Assembly (NCBI RefSeq): GCF_004323735.1
Contig: NZ_CP036455.1
Coordinates: 5,017,101 to 5,081,100, forward strand
DNA length: 64,000 bases
Direction: 5' to 3'
Source of the DNA: Streptomonospora litoralis
GTDB lineage: Bacteria; Actinomycetota; Actinomycetes; Streptosporangiales; Streptosporangiaceae
A model generated the notes under the pieces. The model was not told the DNA's origin. It made no database searches and was given only the letters and a program-made list of their open reading frames with translations. The position numbers and the translations under genes are program-made. This document shows, in pieces, positions 1 to 8,593 of this stretch. Position 1 is the stretch's first letter. The number at the start of each line of letters is the position of its first letter.

Positions 1-166
1 CGATGTCGAAGAACACCGTCCCGCTGAGCGCGAGATCGACCGCAGGGCTGTCGGGTTCGCGGTCGCCCGCGAGAACGTCGTGCGGCTGCCCCACAAGAGG
101 GGCCGACTCCAGCCGACCGCTGGCCTTCGCCGCCTGCTTTCCGTCCGCGCGTTTCTGCACGCCCAT
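1..166 (-). CDS. PfkB-family carbohydrate kinase, N-terminal fragment
   Basis: This is the 5' end of a minus-strand gene that runs off the left edge. About 55 codons are visible. After a polar N-terminal stretch of about 40 residues it reads VDLALSGTVFFDI, which resembles the first beta strand of PfkB/ribokinase-type sugar kinases of actinomycetes. Such kinases phosphorylate a sugar or nucleoside with ATP in the cytoplasm. Two in-frame ATGs lie 6 nt apart (172 and 166). A GAGG box abuts the first and sits 6 nt before the second, so 166 is preferred. It is divergent from a GH4 glycosidase gene, and a sugar-use pairing is plausible. The catalytic region is outside the window, so the family call rests on the N terminus only. 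Confidence 0.6.
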   Translation of the reverse strand, partial: MGVQKRADGKQAAKASGRLESAPLVGQPHDVLAGDREPDSPAVDLALSGTVFFDI

Positions 167-333
167 GGCCATCCTCGCGATTCCGCCCCGGCAGGGGCCT
201 GTTCACAAGAGTCCTAGAAGTGCAGGCTATGCAAGCAGGCCGCGCCGGGCACGCCCGTCCGGACGCCTCCGCCCGCACTGTGCGCAGACTACGGTTGACC
301 GGTGACACAATCCGGCGGGAAGGAGACACCGAC

Positions 334-1713
334 GTGCGACTGGCGATCCTCGGTGGAGGCGGGTTCCGCGTCCCGCTGGTGCACCGCGCCCTGCTTGCCG
401 AGTCCGCGCGCAGCGACGCCGTCGTCTCCGAGGTCGTGCTCTTCGACACCGACGAGCAGCGGATGCGCGGCATCCGGGCCGTGCTGGAGCGGCAGCGCGA
501 CGCCTACCGCACCTCTCACGGCGAGCCGCCGCTGACCGTCCGTGCCGAGGACACCCTGGCGGCGGCGCTGCAGGGTGCGGACACCGTGTTCTCGGCCATC
601 CGGGTCGGCGCGATGCCGGGGCGCGTGACCGACGAGCGCGTCGCACTCTCGGCCGGAGTCATCGGCCAGGAGACTGTCGGCGCGGGCGGCATCAGCTACG
701 GACTGCGTACGCTCCCGGTGGCGCACCGCGTGGCGCGCGCGATCGCCGAGCACGCGCCGAACGCATGGGTGGTGAACTTCACCAACCCGGCGGGCCTGGT
801 CACCGAGGCGATGTCGAGTGTGCTGGGCGATCGCGTGATCGGCATCTGCGACTCCCCCGTCGGCCTGACCCGCCGCGCCGCCCGCGCGCTCGACCTGGAC
901 CCGGCCGGGGTGCGTGCCGACTACGCCGGGCTGAACCACCTGGGGTGGCTGCGGGGCCTGTGGAGCGGCGGCCGGGACCGGCTGCCCGACCTGCTGGCCG
1001 ATTCCGACGCGCTGACCTCCTTCGAGGAGGGGCGGCTCTTCGGCGCCGAGTGGCTGCGGACCCTGGGTGTACTGCCCAACGAATACCTGCACTACTACTA
1101 CATGGCGCGCGAGGCCGCCGCCGCTGCGGCCGATTCCGCCCGCGAGGGGCCGACCCGCGGCGAGGAGCTGGCCGAGCAGCAGCGCGGGTTCTACCGCGAG
1201 GCCGCCGCCCGGCCCGGCGAGGCGTTCGAGCTGTGGGACCGCGCCCGTCTGGAGCGGGAGCAGGGCTACATGGCCGACAACCGCCGCGCATCCGGCGCCG
1301 GCGAACGCGCCGAGGCCGACCTGGAGGGCGGCGGCTACGAGGAAGTGGCGCTTGCGGTGATGCGCGCGCTGACCCGCGACGAGCCGACGCGGTTGATCGT
1401 CGACGTCCGCAACCGCGGTGCGCTGCCCGGGCTGGACGACGACGCCGTGGTGGAGGTGCCCTGCCTGGTGGACGCGGGTGGCGCCCAACCGCTGTCCGCC
1501 GCCCCGCTTTCGGGGCACCAGCTGGCGCTGGTGCTGGCCGTTAAGTCGGTGGAACGCGACGTCATGGAGGCGGTGCGCACCGGATCACGCACTCCGGCGC
1601 TGCGCGCCTTCGCCGCCCACCCCCTGGTGGACTCGGTCACAACGGCTCGCACGCTGCTGCAAGGCTACCTGGAGGCGTTCCCCGACCTGGGCGACGTGCT
1701 GCCGCGCCCGTAG
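334..1713 (+). CDS. 6-phospho-beta-glucosidase-type glycoside hydrolase, family GH4
   Basis: GH4 enzymes cleave phosphorylated or plain glycosides by an unusual NAD+- and Mn2+-dependent redox-elimination mechanism. The 459-aa product is the usual length. It starts with a Rossmann NAD-binding strand (LAILGGGGFRVP), continues with the VNFTNPAG motif near residue 150, the metal-ligand Cys in GICDSP near residue 173 and the metal-ligand His in LNHLGW near residue 200. GTG at 334 is chosen because it places the Rossmann strand at the N terminus and follows an AAGGAG box by 8 nt; in-frame ATGs further upstream would add unrelated sequence. It is divergent from a probable sugar kinase. The exact sugar (6-phospho-beta-glucoside or another) cannot be read from the sequence. 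Confidence 0.9.
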   Translation: MRLAILGGGGFRVPLVHRALLAESARSDAVVSEVVLFDTDEQRMRGIRAVLERQRDAYRTSHGEPPLTVRAEDTLAAALQGADTVFSAIRVGAMPGRVTDERVALSAGVIGQETVGAGGISYGLRTLPVAHRVARAIAEHAPNAWVVNFTNPAGLVTEAMSSVLGDRVIGICDSPVGLTRRAARALDLDPAGVRADYAGLNHLGWLRGLWSGGRDRLPDLLADSDALTSFEEGRLFGAEWLRTLGVLPNEYLHYYYMAREAAAAAADSAREGPTRGEELAEQQRGFYREAAARPGEAFELWDRARLEREQGYMADNRRASGAGERAEADLEGGGYEEVALAVMRALTRDEPTRLIVDVRNRGALPGLDDDAVVEVPCLVDAGGAQPLSAAPLSGHQLALVLAVKSVERDVMEAVRTGSRTPALRAFAAHPLVDSVTTARTLLQGYLEAFPDLGDVLPRP

Positions 1714-1821
1714 TCGAAGCGGCTGTCCCTGGGGCCGGGCACACATCCGGCCGACATGCCCGCGAGGCGCCGTGCAGCGGACCGCAGGTGCGTCCGCGGC
1801 GACGGCGACCGGCTCGACAGC

Positions 1822-2172
1822 TCACGGCCGTCGGGAACGGCGGATCTCCGCCACGATCTCCTCGGCCCGGTGCGTGCCGCAGCCGGTGGCGTCGCGGACG
1901 GCACCGGCCGCCTCGTTTTCGCGGCCCCGCTCGATCAGGCCGCACACGTGGGCGAGGGTCTCCGCCGGGAGGGGCGGCCCATCCGGCGACTCGGCGGCGT
2001 CGATCAGGGTGTAGCCGCCCGCGGGCGGCTCGGCGGAGGTGGCGGCGGCCGGTGCGGCCCCGCCCGGCTCCAGGTCGCCGTAGCTCCGCCGCACCTGTGC
2101 CGCGACCCAGGTCCCCAGGCCGAGCACGGCCAACGCGCCCAGCAGCGCCAGCAACATCAGCAGCAGGCTCAT
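1822..2172 (-). CDS. Small membrane-anchored protein with bL12 C-terminal-like domain
   Basis: The 116-aa product starts with one hydrophobic helix (MSLLLMLLALLGALAVLGLG, residues 1-20), followed by an Ala/Pro-rich linker. The last 45 residues follow the pattern of the ribosomal bL12 C-terminal fold: a helix with LIERGRENEAAGAVRDATG, then a second helix with AEEIVAEI. The spacing matches the usual xxLIxxGxxxxAIxxxRxxTG pattern. Small actinobacterial membrane proteins with such a domain are known, but their role is not. The gene is convergent with the GH4 gene and lies downstream of tRNA-Thr. Start ATG 2172 was chosen because it begins the membrane helix; a longer frame upstream would run into the tRNA terminator. 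The domain assignment is by eye. Confidence 0.6.
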   Translation of the reverse strand: MSLLLMLLALLGALAVLGLGTWVAAQVRRSYGDLEPGGAAPAAATSAEPPAGGYTLIDAAESPDGPPLPAETLAHVCGLIERGRENEAAGAVRDATGCGTHRAEEIVAEIRRSRRP

Positions 2173-2240
2173 GCCCAAGCATCTACCCGGTGTAGCTGAA
2201 TTCTCACCGAACGCACCCGGAGCCACCGTGCATGACGAAA

Positions 2241-2273
2241 GGCCCGGGGCGACCGATGCGGTCGCCCCGGGCC
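2241..2273 (-). terminator. Rho-independent terminator downstream of tRNA-Thr
   Basis: A perfect 14-bp inverted repeat (GGCCCGGGGCGACC / GGTCGCCCCGGGCC) surrounds a 5-nt loop. On the minus strand it lies 10 nt after the 3' end of tRNA-Thr and is followed by TTTCGT. This is a strong GC-rich terminator with a short T tract, typical of actinomycete tRNA genes. Confidence 0.8.
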
Positions 2274-2283
2274 CTCGCAGCCG

Positions 2284-2356
2284 AGCCGCCTGTCGGAATC
2301 GAACCGACGACCTATTCATTACGAGTGAATCGCTCTGCCGACTGAGCTAAGGCGGC
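2284..2356 (-). tRNA. tRNA-Thr (anticodon CGU)
   Basis: A 73-nt cloverleaf is present on the minus strand. The acceptor arm GCCGCCT pairs with AGGCGGC, with U as discriminator. The D arm contains AGCTCAGTCGGCAGAGC. The anticodon stem ATTCA/TGAAT encloses the loop with CGT, and the T arm contains GGTTCGATTCC. It reads ACG codons. The 3' CCA is not encoded. Confidence 0.95.
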
Positions 2357-2460
2357 ACAGCCCCGCCTGCGCGGGGCGGTCCCCAGTGTAGCGCCTCGGA
2401 ACACCCGACCGGTACGCGGAAAAGAGTCCGCCGCCGGCGCGGCCGTTGCCGATCCGGCCG

Positions 2461-3996
2461 CTACGAGCACACCGTGCCCTTCTCCGGCGGCTCCGCCTTC
2501 AGCAGATAGGTATCGACCGCGTCGTCGATGCAGGCGTTGCCGCGACCGTAGGCCGTGTGCCCGTCGCCGTCGCGGGTGAGCAGCACGCCCGACTCCAGTT
2601 GGCGGGCCATCGCCTCCGCCCAGGTATACGGGGTGGCGGAGTCGCGGGTGGTGCCCACCACCAGGATCGGCGGCGCGCCGGCGGCGTCCAGCGGCTCGTG
2701 CTCGGCCGCCGCCTCGTCGGGCCAGTAGGCGCAGGTCAGCCCACCCCAGGTGAGCGCCGCACCGAAGATCGGGGAGGCGTCGTGGGCTTCCTCGACGGCG
2801 TCTTCGAAAGCGGAGATGTCGCGGGGGCTCTGCCGGTCCGAGCAGTTCACCGCGACCAGCGCGGAGGTGTAGTTGGTGTACTCGGCGGAGTCTCCGCGGT
2901 TGTAGAGGTCCCCGGCCATCTCCATCAGCCGGGTGCCGTCGCCGTCGAACGCCTCGGCCAGGGCGGTGCGCAGCCGCGGCCAGGAACTCTCGCTGTACAG
3001 CGCCGAGTGGATGCCCAGCTCCAGCCAGGAGCGGGTCGCCTCGCGGCCGTCGTCGAGACCGTTGCGCAGCGGTTCGCGACCGGCATCGTCGAGCAGCCCC
3101 GCGAGGCGGTCGGTGGCCTGCTGCACCCCGGCCTCGGCGCCGCCCAGCGGGCACCGCGCCCGGTCCAGGCAGTCGCGGACGAAGGACCGCAGCGCGATTC
3201 CCGCCCCTTCGGCCTGCTGCATGCCGAGTTCGACGATGCCGGCCGAGGGATGCATCGCACCGTCGAGCACCAGCGCCCGCACACGCTCGGGAAACCGGTC
3301 GGCGTAGTGCGCGCCGAGGAAGCTGCCGTAGGACTTCCCGAGGAAGGTGAGCTTGTCGTCGCCCAACGCCGAGCGCAGCACGTCCACGTCGCGCGCGACC
3401 TCGTCGGTGCCCACGTGCATCATCAGGTCGCCGGAGAGTTCGCGGCAGCCCTCGACGAAGCCGCGGTTTACCCCGGCCAACTCCCGCAGCCCGGCGTCGC
3501 TGACCTCGGCGGGGTCGGAGTCGCCGTCCTCGCTGGTGAAGTCGATCGCGATGAAGTCGTCCATCCCGGACCGCCGCAGGCACGTGAGCGGAGCGCTGCG
3601 CTCCACGCCCCGCGGGTCGAAACCGACGACGTCGAAGCGCTTGCGCACAGAATCGCCGATGGTGTGGGCGGCCGCCGATTCGGCGTACTCGAACCCCGAC
3701 CCCCCGGGCCCGCCCGGGTTCACCACCAGCGATCCCAGCGGGTCGGGCGAGGAGGCGGGGATGCGCTGCACCGCGATCTCCAGCCGCTCCCCAGCGGGTC
3801 GTGTGTAGTCGAGCGGGACCTCGAACGTGCCGCACTCGGCGCCCTCGTCGCCGCAGTCGCGCCAGTCGATGTCCTGGCCGTAGAACTCGGCGAGCGCGTC
3901 GTCGGCGGCGCCCGCACCGCCGGGCGCGCCGCCACCGGTGCCGCTGCACCCGGCAGCCGCGGCGACCAGCGCCAGCGCCGCCGCACCCATCCGCAC
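2461..3996 (-). CDS. Secreted lipoprotein alpha/beta hydrolase, TAP-like (peptidase S33)
   Basis: This is a probable exported tripeptidyl-aminopeptidase-like hydrolase. It has a lipoprotein signal peptide with lipobox AAGC, an oxyanion region NPGGPGGSG, a nucleophile elbow GKSYGSFLG (GxSxG), and the C-terminal TAP-like domain carrying the Asp (near TTRDSATP) and the His (DGDGHTAYG). At about 511 aa it fits actinobacterial S33 lipoproteins such as the SlpD/SlpE type, which trim peptides outside the membrane. The start is uncertain: GTG 4008 lacks a visible ribosome site, GTG 3996 has GAGG 6 nt upstream, and ATG 3990 is also possible. All three give a usable signal peptide. It appears monocistronic. 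Confidence 0.85.
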   Translation of the reverse strand: MRMGAAALALVAAAAGCSGTGGGAPGGAGAADDALAEFYGQDIDWRDCGDEGAECGTFEVPLDYTRPAGERLEIAVQRIPASSPDPLGSLVVNPGGPGGSGFEYAESAAAHTIGDSVRKRFDVVGFDPRGVERSAPLTCLRRSGMDDFIAIDFTSEDGDSDPAEVSDAGLRELAGVNRGFVEGCRELSGDLMMHVGTDEVARDVDVLRSALGDDKLTFLGKSYGSFLGAHYADRFPERVRALVLDGAMHPSAGIVELGMQQAEGAGIALRSFVRDCLDRARCPLGGAEAGVQQATDRLAGLLDDAGREPLRNGLDDGREATRSWLELGIHSALYSESSWPRLRTALAEAFDGDGTRLMEMAGDLYNRGDSAEYTNYTSALVAVNCSDRQSPRDISAFEDAVEEAHDASPIFGAALTWGGLTCAYWPDEAAAEHEPLDAAGAPPILVVGTTRDSATPYTWAEAMARQLESGVLLTRDGDGHTAYGRGNACIDDAVDTYLLKAEPPEKGTVCS

Positions 3997-4008
3997 CGGG
4001 TACCTCAC

Positions 4009-4377
4009 CGCGCCGCCGCACCCATCCGAGTCCGCCCGGCTCGTATCCGCGACACGCGGAGCCCGCCGCCGGTGGCCGTCATCTTCTGCACAAGCGCCAC
4101 CCTAAGCCGTGTTCAAGCACGCCGGTCTGCTGTGCGGCCTTTCCGGGCCTTGGAACCGGGCGGGTGTCGGGTTGCCTGAACTGAAAAGCGGCGGCGACGG
4201 CGGTGCCCCTTCCGCCCCCGCAGGGGCTATCCCGCTCCCGGGGCCGGGCGGGGCGGCGTGCGGCGCTCCGGTCCGGCTCGCCCCTGCGAACCCCGGCATT
4301 ACGGACACGCGGTCGCCCGGTCCTGACCGGGGCTGTCTGTTGAGCCGATTCGGGGCGGCCGCTGCGACCGCCCGGTA
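4009..4377. other. Intergenic region, no gene supported
   Basis: This is the 3' flank of the delta prime gene and the upstream region of the S33 lipoprotein gene. Short open frames here have no family features and no convincing ribosome sites. A weak CCCGGTC/GACCGGG hairpin near 4318-4333 could end the delta prime transcript. Confidence 0.5.
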
Positions 4378-5568
4378 TCAGCCCTGGTAGAGGGCCGCCG
4401 TCATCGCCTCCATCGCGATCTGCGGATGGACGTTGGCTGCGATGCGTTCGCGGCAGAGCATGATGGCGTCGATGCGGCGCAGACTCGCCTCCGGAGTGGA
4501 GGCGCGCGCGACGCGGTTCAGGTCGCCTTCGTGGCTGGACGCGGACAGCTCCACTCGCGCGCCCAGCTGAAGAGTGAGCACGTCGCGGTAGAACGCCACC
4601 AGATCCATCAGCGCCAGGTCGTAGGTGTCGCGCTTGATGCGCGTGGCGCGTCGCTTCTGCTGCTCCTCCAGGTCCTTCAGCGCCCCCGACGCGCCGCGCA
4701 CGGCCTTGGCCACGCCCTTGCCGGTGGAACCCTCGCCGAACGCCGCCTTGAGGTCGGCGCGCTCCCGCTCGTCCAGCTCGGCGGTAGTGGCCTTCGCCTC
4801 CGCCTCCGCCAGCTCGTACAGCCGTGCCGCCGCGTCCACGCACGCACCGGTGCCGTCCAGCCGGGCCGGCATCCCCAACACCTCCGAGCGGCGCTTCCTG
4901 GCCTCGGGGTCGGTGGCCAGCTGCCGGGCTCGCGCGACGTGGCCGCCGGCGGCGCGGGCGGCCTCCTCGGCCTGTGCCGGGTCGATGCCCTCCCGGGAGA
5001 CCAGCAGGTCGACCACCGCCCGGGTCGGCGGAGCGACCAGGCTCACCTGGCGGCAGCGCGAGCGGATGGTGACGAGCATGTCCTCGGCGGTGGGCGTGCA
5101 CAGCAGCCAGACGGTGCGCGGCGAGGGTTCCTCGACGGCCTTGAGCAGCGCGTTGGAGGCGGCCTCGGTGGCGCGGTCGGCGTCCTCGAAGAGCACGACG
5201 CGGAAGCGCCCTTGGGTGGGCCGGGAAGCCGACTGCAGCACGAGCTCGCGGGTCTTGTCGACGCCGAAGCTCAACCCGCTGGGGCGCACGTAGAGCACGT
5301 CGGCGTGGGTGCCGGCGAGCACCTGGTGGCAGGGTTCGCACGAGCCGCAGCCGCCGCGGGGGCACTGCAGCGCGGCGGCGAACGCGCGCGCGGCCTCGGC
5401 CCGGCCGGACCCCGGCGGGCCGGTGAACAGCCAGGCGTGGGTCATACCCTCGCCCGGTCCTCCGGCGAGCAGGTCGGCGGCCGCGCGGGTGGCCGCGCGC
5501 AACCGCTCGGCCACGGCGTCCTGGCCCACCAGGTCGTCGAAGACCCCGGCTTCCCGTCGTTCGTCCAC
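4378..5568 (-). CDS. holB: DNA polymerase III subunit delta prime
   Basis: This is the clamp-loader subunit that, with gamma/tau and delta, opens the beta clamp during replication. The 396-aa product starts with VFDDLVGQDAVAERL. It carries a degenerate P-loop (GPPGSGR, Arg in place of Lys, as usual for non-ATP-binding delta prime) and a zinc module CPRGGCGSCEPC. It also has VVLFEDADRATEAASNALLK with the following EEPS and the sensor/Arg region TIRSRC. GTG 5568 is chosen because it lies just before the conserved VFDDLVGQ start; longer in-frame ATG starts add an unconserved, Arg-rich stretch. It lies downstream of the MFS-Tmk fusion on the same strand, an arrangement common in actinomycetes (tmk-holB), so co-transcription is likely. 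Confidence 0.93.
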   Translation of the reverse strand: MDERREAGVFDDLVGQDAVAERLRAATRAAADLLAGGPGEGMTHAWLFTGPPGSGRAEAARAFAAALQCPRGGCGSCEPCHQVLAGTHADVLYVRPSGLSFGVDKTRELVLQSASRPTQGRFRVVLFEDADRATEAASNALLKAVEEPSPRTVWLLCTPTAEDMLVTIRSRCRQVSLVAPPTRAVVDLLVSREGIDPAQAEEAARAAGGHVARARQLATDPEARKRRSEVLGMPARLDGTGACVDAAARLYELAEAEAKATTAELDERERADLKAAFGEGSTGKGVAKAVRGASGALKDLEEQQKRRATRIKRDTYDLALMDLVAFYRDVLTLQLGARVELSASSHEGDLNRVARASTPEASLRRIDAIMLCRERIAANVHPQIAMEAMTAALYQG

Positions 5569-5743
5569 GTCTGCGCCCCGCTGCCGCTGTATCGCCCGCT
5601 CGGCCCGGCCGATGCGGAGTTCCGCCCGGCCTGCCCACAGGATAGACCGGGCGGACGACATCCCGGCCGCGAGCAGGCCCCGGAAGCGGTCCGGCCGCCG
5701 GAGTCGGGGGACTCCGGCGGCCGTCGGCACGCGCTTTCGCGGA

Positions 5744-8191
5744 CTACTCCTTGATGGTGGGCATCATGCCGGTGATCGCCTCGGCGTCCTGCGGCACCGG
5801 GTCGGGCAGCAGCGGGCGGATGCGGCGCCGGATGTCGCGAGTGATCTCCTCGGCGGACTCGCGCGCGTCGACCACGACATAGCGGGACGGGTCGCGCTCG
5901 GCCAACTCGCGGAAGCCGCTGCGCACGCGCGCGTGGAACTCCTCCGACTCCCCCTCCATCCGGTCGGTGCTGCCGCCGAGGCGGGCGAGGCCCTGCTCCG
6001 GCGGGATGTCCAGCAGCACGGTCAGGTGCGGAGCGAGGTCCTCGGTGGCCCACTCGTTGACACGCTCGATCTCGTCGCGCGGCAACTCGCGTCCGGTGCC
6101 CTGGTAGGCCAGGGTCGAGTCGACGTAGCGGTCGCTGATGACGATGGCGCCGCGCTGCAGCGCCGGCAGGATCACCGACGCGACGTGCTCGGCGCGGTCG
6201 GCCGCATACAGCAGCGCCTCGGCGCGCGCCGACATGCCGGTGTGCTCCCGGTCCAGCAGCAGCGCCCGCAGCCGCATCCCCAGTTTCGTCGAGCCGGGTT
6301 CGCGGGTGGTCACGACCTCGAAGCCCTCGTCGCGCAGCCACACCGACAGCCGGCCGGCCTGGGTGGACTTCCCGGCTCCCTCGCCGCCTTCCAGGACGAT
6401 GAAGGTGCCGGGCAGGCTGCGCTCCTCCTGCTTCGCCTCGACGGTGGGCAGCGGAAGACCGCGCAGCGCGAAGAACAGCTCCTTGCTCAGCGGGGCCTCA
6501 CCGCGGGCGTCGACCCGGCGGTAGGTGACCGCCGACGCCGCGAGCACCAGCACCCCCGCGATCAGCAGCACCGCTCCGGTGCCCAGGAAGCCGTAGGTCA
6601 GCTCGCCGAAGGCGACCGCGTAGTCGCCGATGACAGCGGCGAGCAGCGGTGCGGCGACCATCGCGACCAGCAGCTGCGTGCGGGCCACCGCGTTGAGGTA
6701 GCCCAGCGTGCGGGTCCGGATGTCCTCCTCCAGCTCCTGGGTGAGCAGCGTCACGCCGGTCACCCAGGTGATGCCGGCGGCGGCGCCGGCCAGTGCCACC
6801 GCCACCGCGGCCACGACCATGTTCGGGATCAGGCCGGCGGCGAGCAGCGCCAGCGCCGCCGCGGCCATGCTCACGGCGAGCAGGCGCGGGCGGCTCAGGT
6901 GGTGCAGGATGCGCGGACCGGCCGCCATGCCCAGGCCCGCGCCGGCGAAGACGGCGGCGAACAGCACGCCGAAGCCGGCGTTGCCCGCGCCCAGGCTCGC
7001 CACGTGCAGGCGGGCCACGCCGGCCACGGCGGCGACGGCCGGGAACACGCTGACCATGCCGGCCAGCAGCCCCCGCACCAGCGGCGTCGTCCCGGCGAAC
7101 CGCCTGCCCTGCCAGAGCGTGCGCAGCAGGTTCTCCGGGCGGTAGCGGTGGCCGCCCGAAGCGGCCGCGGGGGCCGACTGCCCGGTGGCGGGCTGCGCGG
7201 AGGCACCTCGCGCAGCCGAAGGCCCCGCGCCGGCCGCGGGCTCGGGCGCCGGGGACAGCTGCGCCGTGGCCTCGTTGTCGGCGGCGACCGCGGGTCCGGT
7301 GGCCGGAGTCAGCGGGGCGGTGCGCTCGTTGGAGCGGGCGGCGTCCGCATCGCCCTCTGTGGTCTGCAGAGGGTCGGTGGTGCCGGTCGTGGCGAGCGGA
7401 GCGGTGCCCTCGGTGGTGGCCAGCGGGCTGGTGCGCTCGTTGTCGGCGGCCGCACCCGCCGCGGCGGGAGGTCCCGCGGGGGCGGCCGTCGGCGGAGTCT
7501 CCGGCGCCGCTCGGCGCGGCTTGGGCAGCAACCAGGCGGACAGGGCCGACGCGAGGAACACGGCCCCCGCCGCGTACAGCGACGCGTCGGTCTGCGGCAC
7601 CAGGAACGCGTCGGCCGAGGCCGCGCCGCCCGAGCCGGGCACCAGCGCGCCGACCAGCCAGCTCAGCGACGCGAGTACCGCGAATACCGCGGCGGCGACG
7701 GGCGCCGCACCGTAGACGGTCAGCAGGCCCAGCCGTGTGGCGTGGGCCTGCTTGCGCTTGGGAACCAGCTCGCCGAGCATGGCGTCCTTGGCCGGAGTCC
7801 AGGCCAGCGCGGCGATCTCGGCGAGGAACCCGGCGATCAGCAGCCAGTCCAGGCGGCCCGCGATCGGAATGGACAGGTAGAGGAGGGCGCGGGCGGCGTC
7901 GGCGGCGGCCAGCGTCAGCCGCCGGTCGAACCGGTCGGCCAGCAGGGCGGCCAACGGGCTCAGCAGCACCGGCGGCGCCAGTTTGACGGCGGCGGCGCCG
8001 GCGACCGCGTAGGCCCGCACCAACGGGTCGGCGTCGGCGGTCAGCGCGGCCGCCAAGGCGACCAGGGCGAGCAGGCCGAGCCAGTCGCCGAGGCTGGAGA
8101 GCGACAGCGAGACCCACAGGCGGCGGAACGGCTTGCTGGAAAGTACGCCGCGCGCCTCGCCCGGCGCTCCTAAGGGGGCAGATCTGCTCAT
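5744..8191 (-). CDS. tmk: MFS transporter-thymidylate kinase fusion protein
   Basis: This 815-aa protein joins two functions. Residues about 20-590 form an MFS-like membrane domain with many hydrophobic helices. It is interrupted at about 235-350 by a low-complexity Ala/Pro/Thr linker with repeated TT-E-TAPL-type units. From about residue 597 a complete dTMP kinase follows: P-loop GGEGAGKSTQ, the substrate loop TREPGSTKLG, ISDRYVDSTLAYQG and the lid region EGESEEFHARVR. Tmk makes dTDP from dTMP and is essential. The same fusion is known from Streptomyces and relatives, so it is a lineage trait rather than an assembly error. Whether the membrane part transports anything is unknown. The kinase would face the cytoplasm. 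holB follows on the same strand. Confidence 0.92.
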   Translation of the reverse strand: MSRSAPLGAPGEARGVLSSKPFRRLWVSLSLSSLGDWLGLLALVALAAALTADADPLVRAYAVAGAAAVKLAPPVLLSPLAALLADRFDRRLTLAAADAARALLYLSIPIAGRLDWLLIAGFLAEIAALAWTPAKDAMLGELVPKRKQAHATRLGLLTVYGAAPVAAAVFAVLASLSWLVGALVPGSGGAASADAFLVPQTDASLYAAGAVFLASALSAWLLPKPRRAAPETPPTAAPAGPPAAAGAAADNERTSPLATTEGTAPLATTGTTDPLQTTEGDADAARSNERTAPLTPATGPAVAADNEATAQLSPAPEPAAGAGPSAARGASAQPATGQSAPAAASGGHRYRPENLLRTLWQGRRFAGTTPLVRGLLAGMVSVFPAVAAVAGVARLHVASLGAGNAGFGVLFAAVFAGAGLGMAAGPRILHHLSRPRLLAVSMAAAALALLAAGLIPNMVVAAVAVALAGAAAGITWVTGVTLLTQELEEDIRTRTLGYLNAVARTQLLVAMVAAPLLAAVIGDYAVAFGELTYGFLGTGAVLLIAGVLVLAASAVTYRRVDARGEAPLSKELFFALRGLPLPTVEAKQEERSLPGTFIVLEGGEGAGKSTQAGRLSVWLRDEGFEVVTTREPGSTKLGMRLRALLLDREHTGMSARAEALLYAADRAEHVASVILPALQRGAIVISDRYVDSTLAYQGTGRELPRDEIERVNEWATEDLAPHLTVLLDIPPEQGLARLGGSTDRMEGESEEFHARVRSGFRELAERDPSRYVVVDARESAEEITRDIRRRIRPLLPDPVPQDAEAITGMMPTIKE

Positions 8192-8593
8192 AGCGATGAA
8201 GTATCGACTGTTCTGGTGCTGGGAATCGGGCTATCGGCCCGGATCGGGCCGGGTGCAGCGAAGTCCGCGTCGCGCCGCGGGGCAATCGTCAGCCTAGTGC
8301 GAAACGTGAGAAAGGCGATAGCTCGCTCGGACGCGCGGGTCCGAAACTCCCGCACAGCGCGCAGTGCGGGATTCGATGGAGCGTCCGCGGCACTGTAACG
8401 CCGGGCGCACATCGGCGCTACCCCGGTCGGCGCGACGCGGACGGAGGACGGCATTCGAACCGGCACGCCCGGCCGCCCCGACCTGCGAGTAAGCGGCATG
8501 CGCGGCGGGCGTGACGATCCCGTCACACCCGGAACCCGCTCTTCGGGACACGCGGCGGCGCGGCTCGGCGGGGACGCGAGAGGACCGGGGCGG
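8192..8593. other. Intergenic region between topA and tmk, no gene supported
   Basis: About 400 nt separate two same-strand genes and should hold the end of the topA transcript and the tmk promoter. Short open frames on both strands are Arg-rich shadows without family features or ribosome sites. No clear hairpin was found. Confidence 0.5.

Noticed and set aside
5309-8173. Very long plus-strand frame opposite tmk and holB
   Set aside because: This is a high-GC antisense shadow rich in Gly, Arg and Gln; the minus strand encodes clear Tmk and delta prime motifs.
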